A stretch of 64,000 nt of DNA from Natrinema pellirubrum DSM 15624 (GCF_000230735.2 NC_019967.1:1-64000); one strand, 5' to 3'. Shown: positions 24,821 through 34,649, numbered from the stretch's first letter. The notes: generated by a model from the sequence alone, not told the origin. Program-made: numbers and translations.

Positions 24821-24931
24821 GATATACGGGGAAGAAACGGATATATCGCGACAATTGTGATTTCGGTGATTGGGTATGATTGACCTGAATACCATCCACC
24901 TGGATTTCATCCATATATCTGATAACTCTCA

Positions 24932-27900
24932 TTATTCAAGGAACTTCGAGCCGTCTGGCGTGAGGTCGACACCGCTGTAGACCGTCACCAGATCGTCGCC
25001 GTCTCTGACCCGATCATTTTCATACTCGACGACGTTTGCGAGCTTTCGACCGAACCAACTCGCGTTTGTCCCATCAATACCGTGCTGATCAGTCCAGGCC
25101 GAGTACGCCTGAAACAGCGTTTCCTTTGGCACTTGTGCTCCCTCAGCTTCTCTGATGTACATCGCTGCGAACGCCTCGATGCCGTCACCACTCGGGTCGA
25201 TCTCCACCGACTCATCTGACGGTGCGGTAGACTCCGTCGATGGCGTCTCTTCACCGGCATCCATCGATATCGTGGCCTGTGAGTGCTCATTGGCGGGGAC
25301 GCCCAGCCATAAGTCCTCCTCGTCTGGGCTCTCGGAGAGTGTATACAGTTCCCCCTGCTGGAATATTTTGAGAGCACCGTCCTCCGGAAGCAGCAACACG
25401 ATGTAGCTGTCGCGCGAATAGTCCGGATCTGGGAGTTCGACATCGGGAATGAATGGTCGCTTGATCGGCGTCCATTCTGCATCGAACCCGTCTTTCGAGC
25501 CATACGTCTGCGTCTCGCCGGGTTTATGCACTGTGTACTGTCCGGTTTCGTGATCGTAGCTGTAGTAGGCCGGGACGCCGTCTTTCGAGAGTGTTCCCTC
25601 GTCTGGAACGCGAGTGAATTCCCTCTCACCATCTGACAGCACACGTTCACCGTCGTCACGCGTCCAGACTGTCCGATTCGTCTCGGATGTGCGGGGTCGA
25701 ACGGCAGTTACCCCGCCGTGGGCCGTAGCGCCACCCCCGAAGGTCACGACCTCGTCACAGTTGTAGAACTGCTCGGTACCGTCCGCCCGCTCTTGCAGCG
25801 GCACCGAGAGAATATTCTCGAGTCGCGTTGCCCACTCCGTCTCGGGGTCGCCAGAGCGAACCACGAAGAGCGGGATGCGATCTGCGTCCTGTGCTCGTTT
25901 GAGGTTCTGCAAGACTTTCGCGGGGCGATCCGGTGTCGTCGTCTCGGCCTCGATGTTGAACACAACGTCGTGATCTGGGTGCGTGGCTGTCGCGTCGGGT
26001 TGCTCGCTACCGTCCTGTTCGAGGATGTCGACGCTAAACCCGCGCTCGGTGAGCGCCTGCTCGGTATCAACGAGCACTGCATCGTGGTCCGATCCGCCTG
26101 CCGACTCCACTCCGCCCGTTTCTGGCTCTACCTCGATTTCGCCCTCCTCGGACAGTCGAGCCACGATATCGCCGTCCTGTAACTCGACATCGATCAACGG
26201 TGACGCGTCCCGCACCTCTGGCAGATCGTCGTCCGCATACTCAATATCGGGATGGCTGTTCTCGAGGCGAATCGAGAGTTCCTTGTCGACATCGACGACG
26301 TCTACCCAGCCGTTCTCGTCTCGGATGCCCTCCCGCAACTGCACTGCTCGAACCGCCTCGGCCATCGTCTCGCCCAGTATCTGCGTTGGGTTCGCTGCTT
26401 TATTGGCGTCGCTGTAGATGAGGTTCTGCATTATCTCCGCGTCAGTCAGCGGGTCAGTCCCGTAGCGATCCAAACTCGCCTCGATGATGTCGTCGACCGC
26501 ATCCGATGACCGTAGCGGAGGATACGGCGGGAACGTCCGGAGGAGGACTGGCTCGGAGTACCGACCGCCCTCCAGTGGGAGTTTCGTCCAGGCTTGGTAC
26601 TGGTCGGTCGAGATGAGGTCCTCTGCTGTGTAGTCGCGGAATCGCTTCATCAGGAGCTGGGCGTCGTCGACGTCGTTCACGGAGAAGGTGATGAGGTTGT
26701 CGCAGTTGTTCTGCATCGCCTTGCGCGTGTCTTCACCGAACTGCGAGGGGTACTGAGAGGACAGGGTTACGGAGAGGCGCATCGACCGGGCGCGGGCGAG
26801 CATCGACTCGATATCGAGGTTGTCGCTCGCGATGTCGTCGAACTCGTCACAGAGCACGAAGTACGGCTCTGGGTCAGTATCGCGTTCGTACGATCGCTGC
26901 TGAATCGCACTCCAGAGGTTCCGCATTACACCGAGCGTGACCATCTTCTTAATGTCCGTGTTCTCGACGGGCGTCCGGACGATGACGATTCGGTCGTTGT
27001 CGATGATGTCGCGGAAGTCGATCGTGCTCTCGCGGTGGGAGATGATTCGCCGGATGACCGAGTTTTCGACCCACGATTTGATCCGCTTGAGCAGCGGCCG
27101 GACTGTCTCATCGTCCATCCGTGCAATTTCGAGACAGAATTCACGCACGTACGGGTCGTCGACGTCGAGGGCAAACTCTTCGCGCCGCTCGGCGTGCAAC
27201 AGCGTGAAGTACATATCGATCACCGAGAACGGCTGATCGGACTGCATCATCGCCCGGCCCATCGACTCGGTGATCGACTCCATGTTGATCCCCCAGTACT
27301 CGTCCGTATCGAAGATCGCCTTGAGATTCTCGATGCGGTTCTCGATCTCGTTCTCACGCTCTTCTTCAGTCTCGCAGTCGGGGACTTCGAGGAAGTTCAG
27401 CCCGACCGTCTTGTCGTGCTCGGATGAGCCGGGTTCGATCCAGACGACGTCGTCGAGCCGGTCCTCGGGAAGCATCCGCAGGAGTTCGCGCGAGTCGCGG
27501 CCCTTCGGATCGAAGTATACGAATCCATACCCTGAATACGCCCACTGGACCATCATATTCAGTAACTCTGTGGTCTTCCCGTAGCCAGTGGTGCCGGTGA
27601 TCCAGATGTGGCGGAAGAGCGACTCGAAGCGGAGCGGGGCTTCGCGGAACCCTCGTTGGGCGTCCTCGTCGTACCCAATCCACAGCGGCGATGGAGCTGT
27701 ATCGACGCCTGATTCGAGCATCTCGCGGACGTGTGATCCGGCGACGGTGCCCTCGTTCAGCGTCTCGGTGACGACGGGCTTGCTCCCGACGTAGTCCGTG
27801 TCCTGTTCGGCGATATCGTACGTTTCGCCAAGCAGTGACTGTGGACCCGAACGAGTCTCGAACGGTGCATCCCCACTGGTCGCACCGTTCCCGTTAGTCT

Positions 27901-28018
27901 TCGTCTCGGGCGGGGAATCCTCGTTGCGTGAGGGGTCGGATGCGGACGCGTCTGCATCCGACGCAGCGTCCTGGTCGGCGTCGTCGCGACCGAAGAAGCG
28001 ATCAAACACTACCCTCAC
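24932..28018 (-). CDS. VirD4/HerA-like conjugation ATPase with D5-type C-terminal domain
   Basis: This 1028-residue RecA-fold ATPase of the FtsK-HerA/TraG-VirD4 class pumps DNA or proteins through membranes. Walker A GTTGYGKT is at 142-149 and Walker B FVLCDEFDD at 387-395, with the TLSSQYPSQ motif of coupling ATPases after it. No membrane segment is visible, so it may act in the cytoplasm or with a partner. The last 80 residues (AMYIREAEGAQVPKETLFQAYSAW...SWFGRKL...RVRDGDDLVTVYSGVDL) look like the winged helix found at the end of D5/P4-type primase-helicases, which is unusual for this class. The start is a GTG at 28018 overlapping the gene before it. Confidence 0.85.
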   Translation of the reverse strand: MRVVFDRFFGRDDADQDAASDADASASDPSRNEDSPPETKTNGNGATSGDAPFETRSGPQSLLGETYDIAEQDTDYVGSKPVVTETLNEGTVAGSHVREMLESGVDTAPSPLWIGYDEDAQRGFREAPLRFESLFRHIWITGTTGYGKTTELLNMMVQWAYSGYGFVYFDPKGRDSRELLRMLPEDRLDDVVWIEPGSSEHDKTVGLNFLEVPDCETEEERENEIENRIENLKAIFDTDEYWGINMESITESMGRAMMQSDQPFSVIDMYFTLLHAERREEFALDVDDPYVREFCLEIARMDDETVRPLLKRIKSWVENSVIRRIISHRESTIDFRDIIDNDRIVIVRTPVENTDIKKMVTLGVMRNLWSAIQQRSYERDTDPEPYFVLCDEFDDIASDNLDIESMLARARSMRLSVTLSSQYPSQFGEDTRKAMQNNCDNLITFSVNDVDDAQLLMKRFRDYTAEDLISTDQYQAWTKLPLEGGRYSEPVLLRTFPPYPPLRSSDAVDDIIEASLDRYGTDPLTDAEIMQNLIYSDANKAANPTQILGETMAEAVRAVQLREGIRDENGWVDVVDVDKELSIRLENSHPDIEYADDDLPEVRDASPLIDVELQDGDIVARLSEEGEIEVEPETGGVESAGGSDHDAVLVDTEQALTERGFSVDILEQDGSEQPDATATHPDHDVVFNIEAETTTPDRPAKVLQNLKRAQDADRIPLFVVRSGDPETEWATRLENILSVPLQERADGTEQFYNCDEVVTFGGGATAHGGVTAVRPRTSETNRTVWTRDDGERVLSDGEREFTRVPDEGTLSKDGVPAYYSYDHETGQYTVHKPGETQTYGSKDGFDAEWTPIKRPFIPDVELPDPDYSRDSYIVLLLPEDGALKIFQQGELYTLSESPDEEDLWLGVPANEHSQATISMDAGEETPSTESTAPSDESVEIDPSGDGIEAFAAMYIREAEGAQVPKETLFQAYSAWTDQHGIDGTNASWFGRKLANVVEYENDRVRDGDDLVTVYSGVDLTPDGSKFLE

Positions 28019-28190
28019 CTCCCTGTCTGGCCGGTCGCTCGTCAGACCGCCCTCTGGTCGCAGTGCGTTCGTACTGGTCCGTATCGGCCGGGACGCGGTC
28101 GCCGCGCTGGGTGTAGCGCCAGTCGATATTCGGCGTCTCGATCTCGTTGTTCGGGATGTGTGCGACGCCGGCGAGTTCGTCGACAGTCAT
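28002..28190 (-). CDS. Small hypothetical protein upstream of the ATPase
   Basis: This protein has 62 residues from the ATG at 28190 (MTVDELAGVAHIPNNEIETP), followed by a basic tail. It overlaps the transfer ATPase start by 17 bases and the preceding lipoprotein frame by a few bases at 28193. It reads like the C-terminal tail of a larger transfer protein rather than a free domain, so it may be a leftover fragment still read as part of the operon. Confidence 0.45.
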   Translation of the reverse strand: MTVDELAGVAHIPNNEIETPNIDWRYTQRGDRVPADTDQYERTATRGRSDERPARQGGEGSV

Positions 28191-28192
28191 GA

Positions 28193-29059
28193 TCATACGC
28201 CGGTCGGTCCACTCGCGGTCCGCTCGAGAATCGAAGACAGGAGAATACAGGTATCCTCACAGTCGCCGCCCTGGTCAACGAGCGTTTCAGTCGGAAACTT
28301 CGGATACTCGTTGTATCCCGTCGCTGGCTCATCTCTGGTGTACTGGAGTTGCTGGACGAACCCAGTGACGTGGTCGATCATCTCGCGGTCGGAGAGATTG
28401 TTCCGGTCGCGGAAGGTTTTGAACTGCTCGGCGAGTCGAGTGATGTACTCATCGTCGTTCGTATCGGAGACATACGCGCCGTAGTCACCGACTCGCATCC
28501 GGCGCTGGTAATACTGGTAGAGCGCCTTCGGCACGGTAAGCGAGAGACGCGTTGTCTGGTTGCCAACGGTCTGGGTGTATGTCCGGGAGTGGGCACCCTG
28601 GACGTCCTGTGGCGGGTGTGTGCCGCCGGTCAGGCCGTTGAGATGGAGAGGAATTGTCGGCTGGATCTGCGACCCGACCGAGTACGTCCCAATCATTCGA
28701 TCGACCGGAGTATCAGGAAGGATGGCGTTCACGCTCGTACCCAGCGTAAGCGGCCCGTGATTGGTTTCTGATCCGGCGACGATATGCTCGCCGTTCGTCG
28801 TGAGCGTCGTGATTGTCCCGCCGCCGACTGTTTCCACGACGACTTCGTCCGCCTGGTCGAGCTGGACTGTTATCGTGAGGCGGTACTGGTCGTCTGTGAT
28901 GAGTTCCTCGCGCCATTCTATCTCGGGTTGAGGGGTATCAGGTGGTGGATTGGAGGTCGTCGAGGCTGTCTGTGGTGAGTCACGTGACAAAGAACTACAT
29001 CCGGAGAGGGCGGCGACACTCCCGACAAGCGCTGACCGAAGCAGGGAACGACGATTCAC
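28193..29059 (-). CDS. Lipoprotein with truncated transglutaminase-like domain
   Basis: This protein has 288 residues. It begins with a Tat-type signal ending in a lipobox (MNRRSLLRSALVGSVAALSGC), so it is exported and lipid-anchored. A beta-rich domain follows. From about 215 the sequence resembles the transglutaminase-like fold with the catalytic Cys in QGGDCEDTCILLSSIL. The protein stops 20 residues later, before the His and Asp of the triad, so it should be inactive. The break coincides with the start of the next small frame, which suggests a recombination junction. A TATA-like TATTATAACA lies about 40 bases upstream. Confidence 0.75.
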   Translation of the reverse strand: MNRRSLLRSALVGSVAALSGCSSLSRDSPQTASTTSNPPPDTPQPEIEWREELITDDQYRLTITVQLDQADEVVVETVGGGTITTLTTNGEHIVAGSETNHGPLTLGTSVNAILPDTPVDRMIGTYSVGSQIQPTIPLHLNGLTGGTHPPQDVQGAHSRTYTQTVGNQTTRLSLTVPKALYQYYQRRMRVGDYGAYVSDTNDDEYITRLAEQFKTFRDRNNLSDREMIDHVTGFVQQLQYTRDEPATGYNEYPKFPTETLVDQGGDCEDTCILLSSILERTASGPTGV

Positions 29060-29489
29060 AGTTAATTCTATGTCTTTGATAATGTTATAATATTATCGTT
29101 TTTTGAATGGATAATGAATGACGTGCTGGCAGGAAGCAGTTTCCCGTTTCACAGCCACACAGAGGCGACTAACGAGAATCGTTATGACGATTAAATCGTC
29201 CTTCCAACGCAAGCAGCTTTTTTTACCGACTTGCAACGATAAGGCGTGGATGTCACCCTACCCGGATTACCGTTGATATAGGATATACCGGCGTGCTTCT
29301 GGGCCACGTCGGAATTTGTGGCTGGACGCCTTCGTCGACACGAGCAGGTGGGTTGTAGAGGACGTCCTCGACTTCAAGGCTACTACTGCTCATTCGTGGT
29401 GAAGGGGGTGATGCCGCCTTGAGCCTACCAGCCGGTTATCATCTTGTTTGGTTGGCAACTTTGAAGTTCACTCACAGGATTCGTTGCGT
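29060..29489. other. Intergenic, no gene seen
   Basis: About 430 bases between a minus-strand and a plus-strand lipoprotein gene. It holds the promoters of both and some A+T-rich stretches. I find no coding frame, repeat family or RNA gene. Confidence 0.5.
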
Positions 29490-30099
29490 ATGAATCGACG
29501 GCGGTTCCTCACGGCATTTGGGGTTAGTGGGGCAATTTCACTCGCAGGCTGCACTGAGTCGCTTCCCGTTAGTGGAAGCGACGAACCGGGTAGTACCAGT
29601 GAGACGGCATCGGAGCCTGGGAGTCCAGGGTCTCCATGGCAGGGCGTCCGTATTAGCGTGCGCGGTGCCAGTGCGAGTGAGTTGGTCGATCTCCACAGCG
29701 CGTCGGTTCCCGCCATCCTTACTGGAGAGAATCGCCAAACCGCGTTCGTCGAAACAACGGATCCGGACGGGGTTGTGCAGGCAACACGAGACGCTGGGTA
29801 CCAGGTCACGTCAGTGATGTCGGTGGAGTGGACTGGAGAACCTATTTGTGAGATTCAGAGTAACATCCAGTTGCCGGCCACCCCCTCGGAATCAGCGGTT
29901 CGCGACACCTTCTCAGATGCGGTCTCAATCTCGAAAATCGCCCGTGCCGGAGGCGACCAATACTGGAGCGTCGATTCCCGCCTCCAGTCCCAAGAGACGA
30001 TCACAATTCGCCTCGACAACCTCGATGTCGACACAGCCACCGTTTCAATAGCTATAGTAACCGTTAGAACTTTTTACCCGTAGACTGTTGCAATAGGTA

Positions 30100-30624
30100 G
30101 TGGATCACCTTGACGAAACCTCCGTCGAAGAGCTGCAAGATGCTCTCGACAAGGTGGAGAGAAAGAAGCCGACACAGCGGCTACTGGCGGCGATTGCGTA
30201 CAAAAATGGTGTGACGCAGACCGAATTAGCCGAGTGGTACGACGTTCAGCGGCGGACGATCTATAGTTGGCTCAAGCGACTCGACACCGACGAGTCGCTT
30301 GAGCAGGCTGTTTCTGATGATAAGCGAACTGGGAGAAAGCGAAAGCTCTCAGAAACACAGCAAGAGGAATTTGAAGAAACTGTACACAAGTCTCCTGAAG
30401 AAGTTGGGATCGACGCGCCTGCGTGGACGCCGGCGCTCGCCCAAGAATATCTCGAAGAAACCTACGGAGTCGAGTACTCAATCCCGAGTTGTCGGCGGTT
30501 GCTGAAAGAGGCGGGATTGAGTTACCAGAAACCGCGCCGTTCAGCCGCCGAAGCCGATGAAGACGAGCAAGAAGAGTTCCGCAACGAGCTCAAAAAAAGC
30601 GGCGGGAGATGGACGCCACCGTAG
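30100..30624 (+). CDS. IS630 transposase, first frame (HTH part)
   Basis: This frame of 174 codons starts at a GTG. It carries the two helix-turn-helix parts (GVTQTELAEWYDVQRRTIYSWLKRL and a second before residue 140) that bind the element ends. Seven A at 30592-30598 (CTC AAA AAA A) allow a -1 slip, after which translation goes on as KKRREMDATVV into the catalytic frame. This arrangement of two overlapping frames is common in IS630 elements. Without the slip the protein ends in SGGRWTPP. Confidence 0.8.
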   Translation: MDHLDETSVEELQDALDKVERKKPTQRLLAAIAYKNGVTQTELAEWYDVQRRTIYSWLKRLDTDESLEQAVSDDKRTGRKRKLSETQQEEFEETVHKSPEEVGIDAPAWTPALAQEYLEETYGVEYSIPSCRRLLKEAGLSYQKPRRSAAEADEDEQEEFRNELKKSGGRWTPP

Positions 30625-31100
30625 TCTGTATCGATCAAACCAAGAAATCCGTGCAAGTCGAGCCGCGTGCCGCGTGGTTTCCGCGTGGCACGCGGCCCTC
30701 TGTCGAACTCTCTGGCCAACGCGACTGGACGTGTCTGTTGGGCGCGATCACCGAGGACGGTGATCGCTTCTTCTCCCGATTTGAGGAGTACGTCACCGCC
30801 GACCACGCAAAACATTTCATTTTGGCATTATGCGAAGAGTTCGAAGATGATTTGATCGTGGTGCTTGATGGAGCGCCGTATTTCCAGGCGTCGGCCGTCA
30901 CGGACCTAGCGGCCCGTGACGACCTCGCCTTCGTGACGTTACCCTCGTATTCACCGGAGTTGAATCCGGTCGAAGAATGCTGGAGACAGCTGCAAAAGGC
31001 TCTTAGCAACCGTTTCTTTGACTCGCTCAACGAGCTAACAACAGCGATCGACACCGCTCTCGACAAACTCTCTGTTCCTAAAGTGAGCAATTACTTCTAG
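30609..31100 (+). CDS. IS630 transposase, second frame (DDE part)
   Basis: The 163-codon catalytic part has the DDE residues in VVCIDQT, VVLDGAPYFQ and SPELNPVEECW. It is probably made only as a fusion with the first frame by -1 frameshifting at the A7 run, although the ATG at 30609 could also start it. The frame is intact. Confidence 0.8.
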   Translation: MDATVVCIDQTKKSVQVEPRAAWFPRGTRPSVELSGQRDWTCLLGAITEDGDRFFSRFEEYVTADHAKHFILALCEEFEDDLIVVLDGAPYFQASAVTDLAARDDLAFVTLPSYSPELNPVEECWRQLQKALSNRFFDSLNELTTAIDTALDKLSVPKVSNYF

Positions 31101-31270
31101 TGTCTACTATATCTACGACGACTGCACCCGGAACTAGCGCGTTGCTGACTCCTCGCCGTTCTGCGTACAGACTACTAGCAAACTACGAGCCTGTGATACA
31201 GTCCGATAGTGTATGCCTCTGTCTTCAGCCAGAAGCCAAGTGATTCTGGGCGGTCGCGCGGCCCCGGGTT

Positions 31271-32239
31271 CTACATGTACCCGAGGTCGCGCAGGCGCTC
31301 CATGAGGTCTTCTTTGTCCTGGGCGCGGCCAGCGCGCTCGGTCGTGTCTTCAAGATCCTGGAGCCAGGCGGGCTCTTCAGCGGCTTTGTCCGTGGAAACT
31401 TCACTCCCCAGGGAGCGAAAGCCCTTGAAGTACTTGGGGGAGACGGGGATGTCCTCGTGGGTGAGGTCTCCCGGAAGATCGTCGTAGCTCTGGGGGACAT
31501 ACCCATCGTCGGGGAACTCCGCGACGGTTTCGGGGACGACGTAGTACCAGAAGGCGTCCCAGACGGCGGCCTCATCGAACTGCAGGATGGACTGAATGCG
31601 GTCGTGGGGCGGATAGATTTCGGAGTCGTGGCGCGGACTGAAGAACGTCTCGTCGGCGCGCGCGTCCTGTTCGTCCCACCGAATGCCGGAGAGAATGCCG
31701 TCAACGTCGTGAGTTTCGAGCGCATCATTCAACGCCACCGTCTTCAACAGGTGGTTGCCGACGTACGTGTCCAGCAGGAACGGGAACGTGTCCTCCTCGT
31801 ACTCCAGCAGGTCGCGAACGTGGTGCTGGTTGTGCTCTGAGAGCTCGTCGATGGGGATGTCGTCGCCTGGCGTGAGGCCGTTGGCATCGACGTAGTCGCC
31901 GACGTCGGTGTTCCGGGCATAGATGACCTCCAGATCCCACTCGTCGGCCCACCTCTCGACGAAGTCGTGGAGTTCGTCGAAGTGCTGGAAGTGGTCGATG
32001 AAAATTGCGGGGGGAACGTCGAGGTCGAACTGTTCGGCGACCTCTTTAACGAAGTACAGCGTGAGCGTCGAGTCCTTCCCGCCGGTCCACATAATCGCCG
32101 GATTCTCGTACTCCTCGAGGCCCGTGCGAGTGATCTCGATTGCTTGCTCGATCTTGTCCTGGAGCGTCGGATAATCCTCTGGGGATTCGCCGGTGCCTGC
32201 GTCGTAATCCACATCGAGGTATGCTGGGAAGTCAGCCAT
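31271..32239 (-). CDS. PAPS reductase / ATP-sulfurylase-like protein
   Basis: This protein has 322 residues from MADFPAYLDVDYDAG (32239). It is an adenine-nucleotide alpha-hydrolase fold with the PP-loop WTGGKDSTLTL at 51-60, close to CysD/CysH-type proteins. The start is chosen because sequence further upstream to 32443 is basic and overlaps aglM. In haloarchaeal glycan loci such a gene often sits beside aglM, which suggests a role in sulfated sugars rather than cysteine synthesis. A sulfatase lies in the same region at 49460. Substrate unknown. Confidence 0.8.
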   Translation of the reverse strand: MADFPAYLDVDYDAGTGESPEDYPTLQDKIEQAIEITRTGLEEYENPAIMWTGGKDSTLTLYFVKEVAEQFDLDVPPAIFIDHFQHFDELHDFVERWADEWDLEVIYARNTDVGDYVDANGLTPGDDIPIDELSEHNQHHVRDLLEYEEDTFPFLLDTYVGNHLLKTVALNDALETHDVDGILSGIRWDEQDARADETFFSPRHDSEIYPPHDRIQSILQFDEAAVWDAFWYYVVPETVAEFPDDGYVPQSYDDLPGDLTHEDIPVSPKYFKGFRSLGSEVSTDKAAEEPAWLQDLEDTTERAGRAQDKEDLMERLRDLGYM

Positions 32240-32345
32240 CAGTGGGTAGGTCGTGACGAAACGGCGTAATGAACCTATTGAAATACTACGATGTCGAGCG
32301 GCGGCTACAGGGGGACGTGATGGGGAGCGGTTGAGACTCCCTGGG

Positions 32346-33638
32346 TCACCAGGTAAGGCCCTCGTAGGTGATGTCCGGGGTGGGGGTGATGCTGCGGCGG
32401 CCATCAACCACGACCGGCTCTCGCATCGTGGTGAACTCTTCATCGAGGGTCGCGAATTCGTCCCAGTCCGTGACGATTACGGCACCGACAGCGTCCTTGA
32501 GCGCAGCGGCGGCTGAACTGGTGTACTTGATGTCGGGGAATCGCTCGCGCATGTTCTCCGTGGCGACGGGGTCGTAGCCGACGATGGTGGCGTCGCGATT
32601 CTGGAGGCCCTCGATGACCTCAATAGCGCGGGAGTTGCGGACATCGTCGGTGCCGGGCTTGAATGCGAGGCCGAGCACGGCGACGCGCTCGCCGGCGACG
32701 TCAACGTAATCATTGAGGAGGTCGAGGAGTCGCTGGGGCTGGGTGTCGTTGACCGCGACGGCGGCCTCGAGAAGTGCAGGAGTGTAGCCCTTGTTCTTGG
32801 CGGCGGCGATGATGGCGTTGACGTCCTTCGGGAAGCAACTTCCACCCCAGCCAACCCCCGACCGGAGGAAGCGCTCACCGATGCGGTCATCAAGCCCAAT
32901 CGCGTCCGCCACCTCGTAGGCATCAACGCCGAACTCCTTACAGATATTCCCGAGGTCATTGATCAAGGAGACTTTCGACGCGAGGAACGCGTTGTTCGCG
33001 TACTTGATCATCTCCGCTTCTGCGATGTCTGTCTCGACAACGGGAGCGTCGGTTTGTTCGATGAGCGGCGCGAAGACGTCATAGAGGGTGTCGAGTGCCG
33101 TGTCGTCCTGGGTGCCGAAGACGAGTTTGTCGGGGTGCTGGAAGTCCTCGACAGCCGTTCCTTCACGGAGGAACTCGGGATTCATCGCCACATGGAGGTC
33201 CTCACCGAGCGTTTTTCTGGACGCGTCCTCGAGAATGGGAGCGAGCGTGTCCGTCGTGGTTGTGGGGATGACCGTGCTCTTCGTGACCACGACGTGCTCA
33301 TCGTCTTTGTCAGCGAGCGTGGCACCGAGGGTCTCGGTTGCAGCCTCAATGATCGACGTGTCAATGCTACCGTCGTCGCGAGACGGAGTGGGTAGCGCAA
33401 GGAACGTAACGTCCGTCTCACGAACATCGGCGTAGTCCGTGGTTGCTGTGAGGGCATCGCTGCCGTGTTCATCGAGGAGGTCGTCGAGGCCAGGTTCGTG
33501 GATTGGCGACTGGCCGGCGTTGATGGCGTCGACGATGTCTTGGTCGATGTCAACGTTCACGATGTCGTGGCCGAGATCTGCAAAACACGCCGCAGTTGTC
33601 GTGCCGACGTAGCCGCTGCCGACAATACTGACTCGCAT
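32346..33638 (-). CDS. aglM: UDP-glucose 6-dehydrogenase
   Basis: This 430-residue NAD-dependent dehydrogenase oxidises UDP-glucose to UDP-glucuronate, a building block of haloarchaeal N-glycans. It has the Rossmann motif GSGYVG at 7-12, the catalytic Cys in [12 protein letters not shown] and a C-terminal UDP-binding domain. The length is normal. It matches AglM in type. It is followed after about 106 bases by the PAPS-reductase-like gene on the same strand. Confidence 0.93.
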   Translation of the reverse strand: MRVSIVGSGYVGTTTAACFADLGHDIVNVDIDQDIVDAINAGQSPIHEPGLDDLLDEHGSDALTATTDYADVRETDVTFLALPTPSRDDGSIDTSIIEAATETLGATLADKDDEHVVVTKSTVIPTTTTDTLAPILEDASRKTLGEDLHVAMNPEFLREGTAVEDFQHPDKLVFGTQDDTALDTLYDVFAPLIEQTDAPVVETDIAEAEMIKYANNAFLASKVSLINDLGNICKEFGVDAYEVADAIGLDDRIGERFLRSGVGWGGSCFPKDVNAIIAAAKNKGYTPALLEAAVAVNDTQPQRLLDLLNDYVDVAGERVAVLGLAFKPGTDDVRNSRAIEVIEGLQNRDATIVGYDPVATENMRERFPDIKYTSSAAAALKDAVGAVIVTDWDEFATLDEEFTTMREPVVVDGRRSITPTPDITYEGLTW

Positions 33639-33787
33639 TACTGATGGATTCGCGGGGTGACTATTCAGGGTTTGGTAAAACGAGTGATCTCTAACCCGTA
33701 ATCCGAAGCGCGAAGCTTCGAGACCACTTTCACTCCGGATGGATGATATTCATGCCAGTTGGTGACAAAGTGAGGGGCACACTCATC

Positions 33788-34081
33788 ATGAGCAATATCA
33801 TCTGCAAAGCGATTCAGGAGCAAAAGGCGGTCGAATTCACCTACGATGGGCATCATCGAAAGGTCGAACCCTACTGCCACGGCCGAAGTAAGAAGGGCAA
33901 GGAGTCGCTTCGAGGCTACCAAATTGCGGGAGGGAGCAATTCACGGCGAGTTCCGTTTTGGCGACTCTTTACCGTAGCGAAGATGGGGAACCTGACGCTG
34001 ACAAACGAGACGTTCAACGGGAACCGTCCTCATTACAACCCGAACGATAAGGATTTATCCCCGATTCACTGCAACGTCTGA
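33788..34081 (+). CDS. Small WYL-like protein
   Basis: This protein has 97 residues from MSNIICKAIQEQKAVEF (33788). The pattern EPYCHGRSKKGKESLRGYQ...PFWRLFTVAKMGNLTLTNETF...YNPNDKDLSPIHC resembles stand-alone WYL-type domains that bind ligands or nucleic acids in regulators. A longer start at 33743 seems less likely. It is followed by a frameshifted gene on the same strand. Function unknown. Confidence 0.7.
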   Translation: MSNIICKAIQEQKAVEFTYDGHHRKVEPYCHGRSKKGKESLRGYQIAGGSNSRRVPFWRLFTVAKMGNLTLTNETFNGNRPHYNPNDKDLSPIHCNV

Positions 34082-34110
34082 CAACAGACAAGGAACGAGC
34101 GGAAGAACTG

Positions 34111-34511
34111 ATGCTCAATGAACGAGAGGACGACGAGGGATTCAGAGCCTCAATTGTCGTCCTCAAAATAGAACTCATTGAGGAAGACGCAGGCATCATT
34201 CGAGGTGAGCTACTAATCGAAGGCGAAGTTAATACTACCGAGAGTCGCCTCGCACCGCCTCAACGAGCCAAAGCCGGCAAGTTGGCAAGACCTCGAAGTC
34301 GGAGAGGCGAAAGCGTACGGCCTTCAAGTTGATTCCCAGAAGGAAACCCTGCGGGAGAAGATGAGTGCCCTCTTCAGTCGTAGCTTGGAAGAAGGACACG
34401 TGCAAGACTTCGTTCCAGGAACCCCTCATAGTACGTGGATATCTTCTCGGGGTGATCAATCTTGGATTGAGCATATTCATATGCGATACCCTGCCGAGGT
34501 TGTGTGGAGAT
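34111..34511 (+). pseudogene. Frameshifted hypothetical gene
   Basis: The frame from 34111 (MLNEREDDEGFRASIVVLK) loses coding character near 34260. A second frame then reads WQDLEVGEAKAYGLQVD... to a TAA at 34509-34511. Both parts have good acidic composition and join end to end, so one gene of about 135 codons with a shift near 34245-34270 is the simplest view. The family was not recognised. It follows the WYL-like gene by 30 bases. Confidence 0.55.
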
Positions 34512-34649
34512 AATTTAGCAATCCAAACTCCGGACGTTTGCAAGGTAGCCGTCGATATTTACTTCACTCCCTCCTTCGAGGAAGAGGTCTCTACCCTCAA
34601 GGTTAGGTGAAAAGACCTATCATTGTTGACCGACACTCTCGCAGTAGTT

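Larger units (their letters stand above)
30055..31109 (+). mobile_element. IS630-family element 1
   Basis: The ends share TAGTA and similar following bases (TAGTAACCGTTAGAAC at the left, TAGTAGACACTAGAAG at the right on the complement). TA at 30053-30054 and 31110-31111 is the target duplication of this family. The boundary is confirmed by the reading frame restored when the element is removed. The length is 1055 bases. Confidence 0.8.
29490..31137 (+). pseudogene. Lipoprotein gene interrupted by an IS630 element
   Basis: The frame starts at 29490 with a Tat/lipobox signal (MNRRRFLTAFGVSGAISLAGC) and runs to the IS at 30055. Removing the IS (30055-31109) and one copy of the TA target restores an open frame: VSIA continues as IYDDCTRN and stops at TAG 31135-31137. 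So the gene encoded about 196 residues and only its last eight codons were displaced. A nearly complete exported protein could still be made, with a few IS-encoded residues (VTVRTFYP) at its end. The family is unknown. Confidence 0.75.

Noticed and set aside
24564-24932. 122-codon minus-strand frame between the ATPase and primase genes
   Set aside because: It runs through the iteron-like repeats and overlaps the primase start; composition is not that of a haloarchaeal protein.
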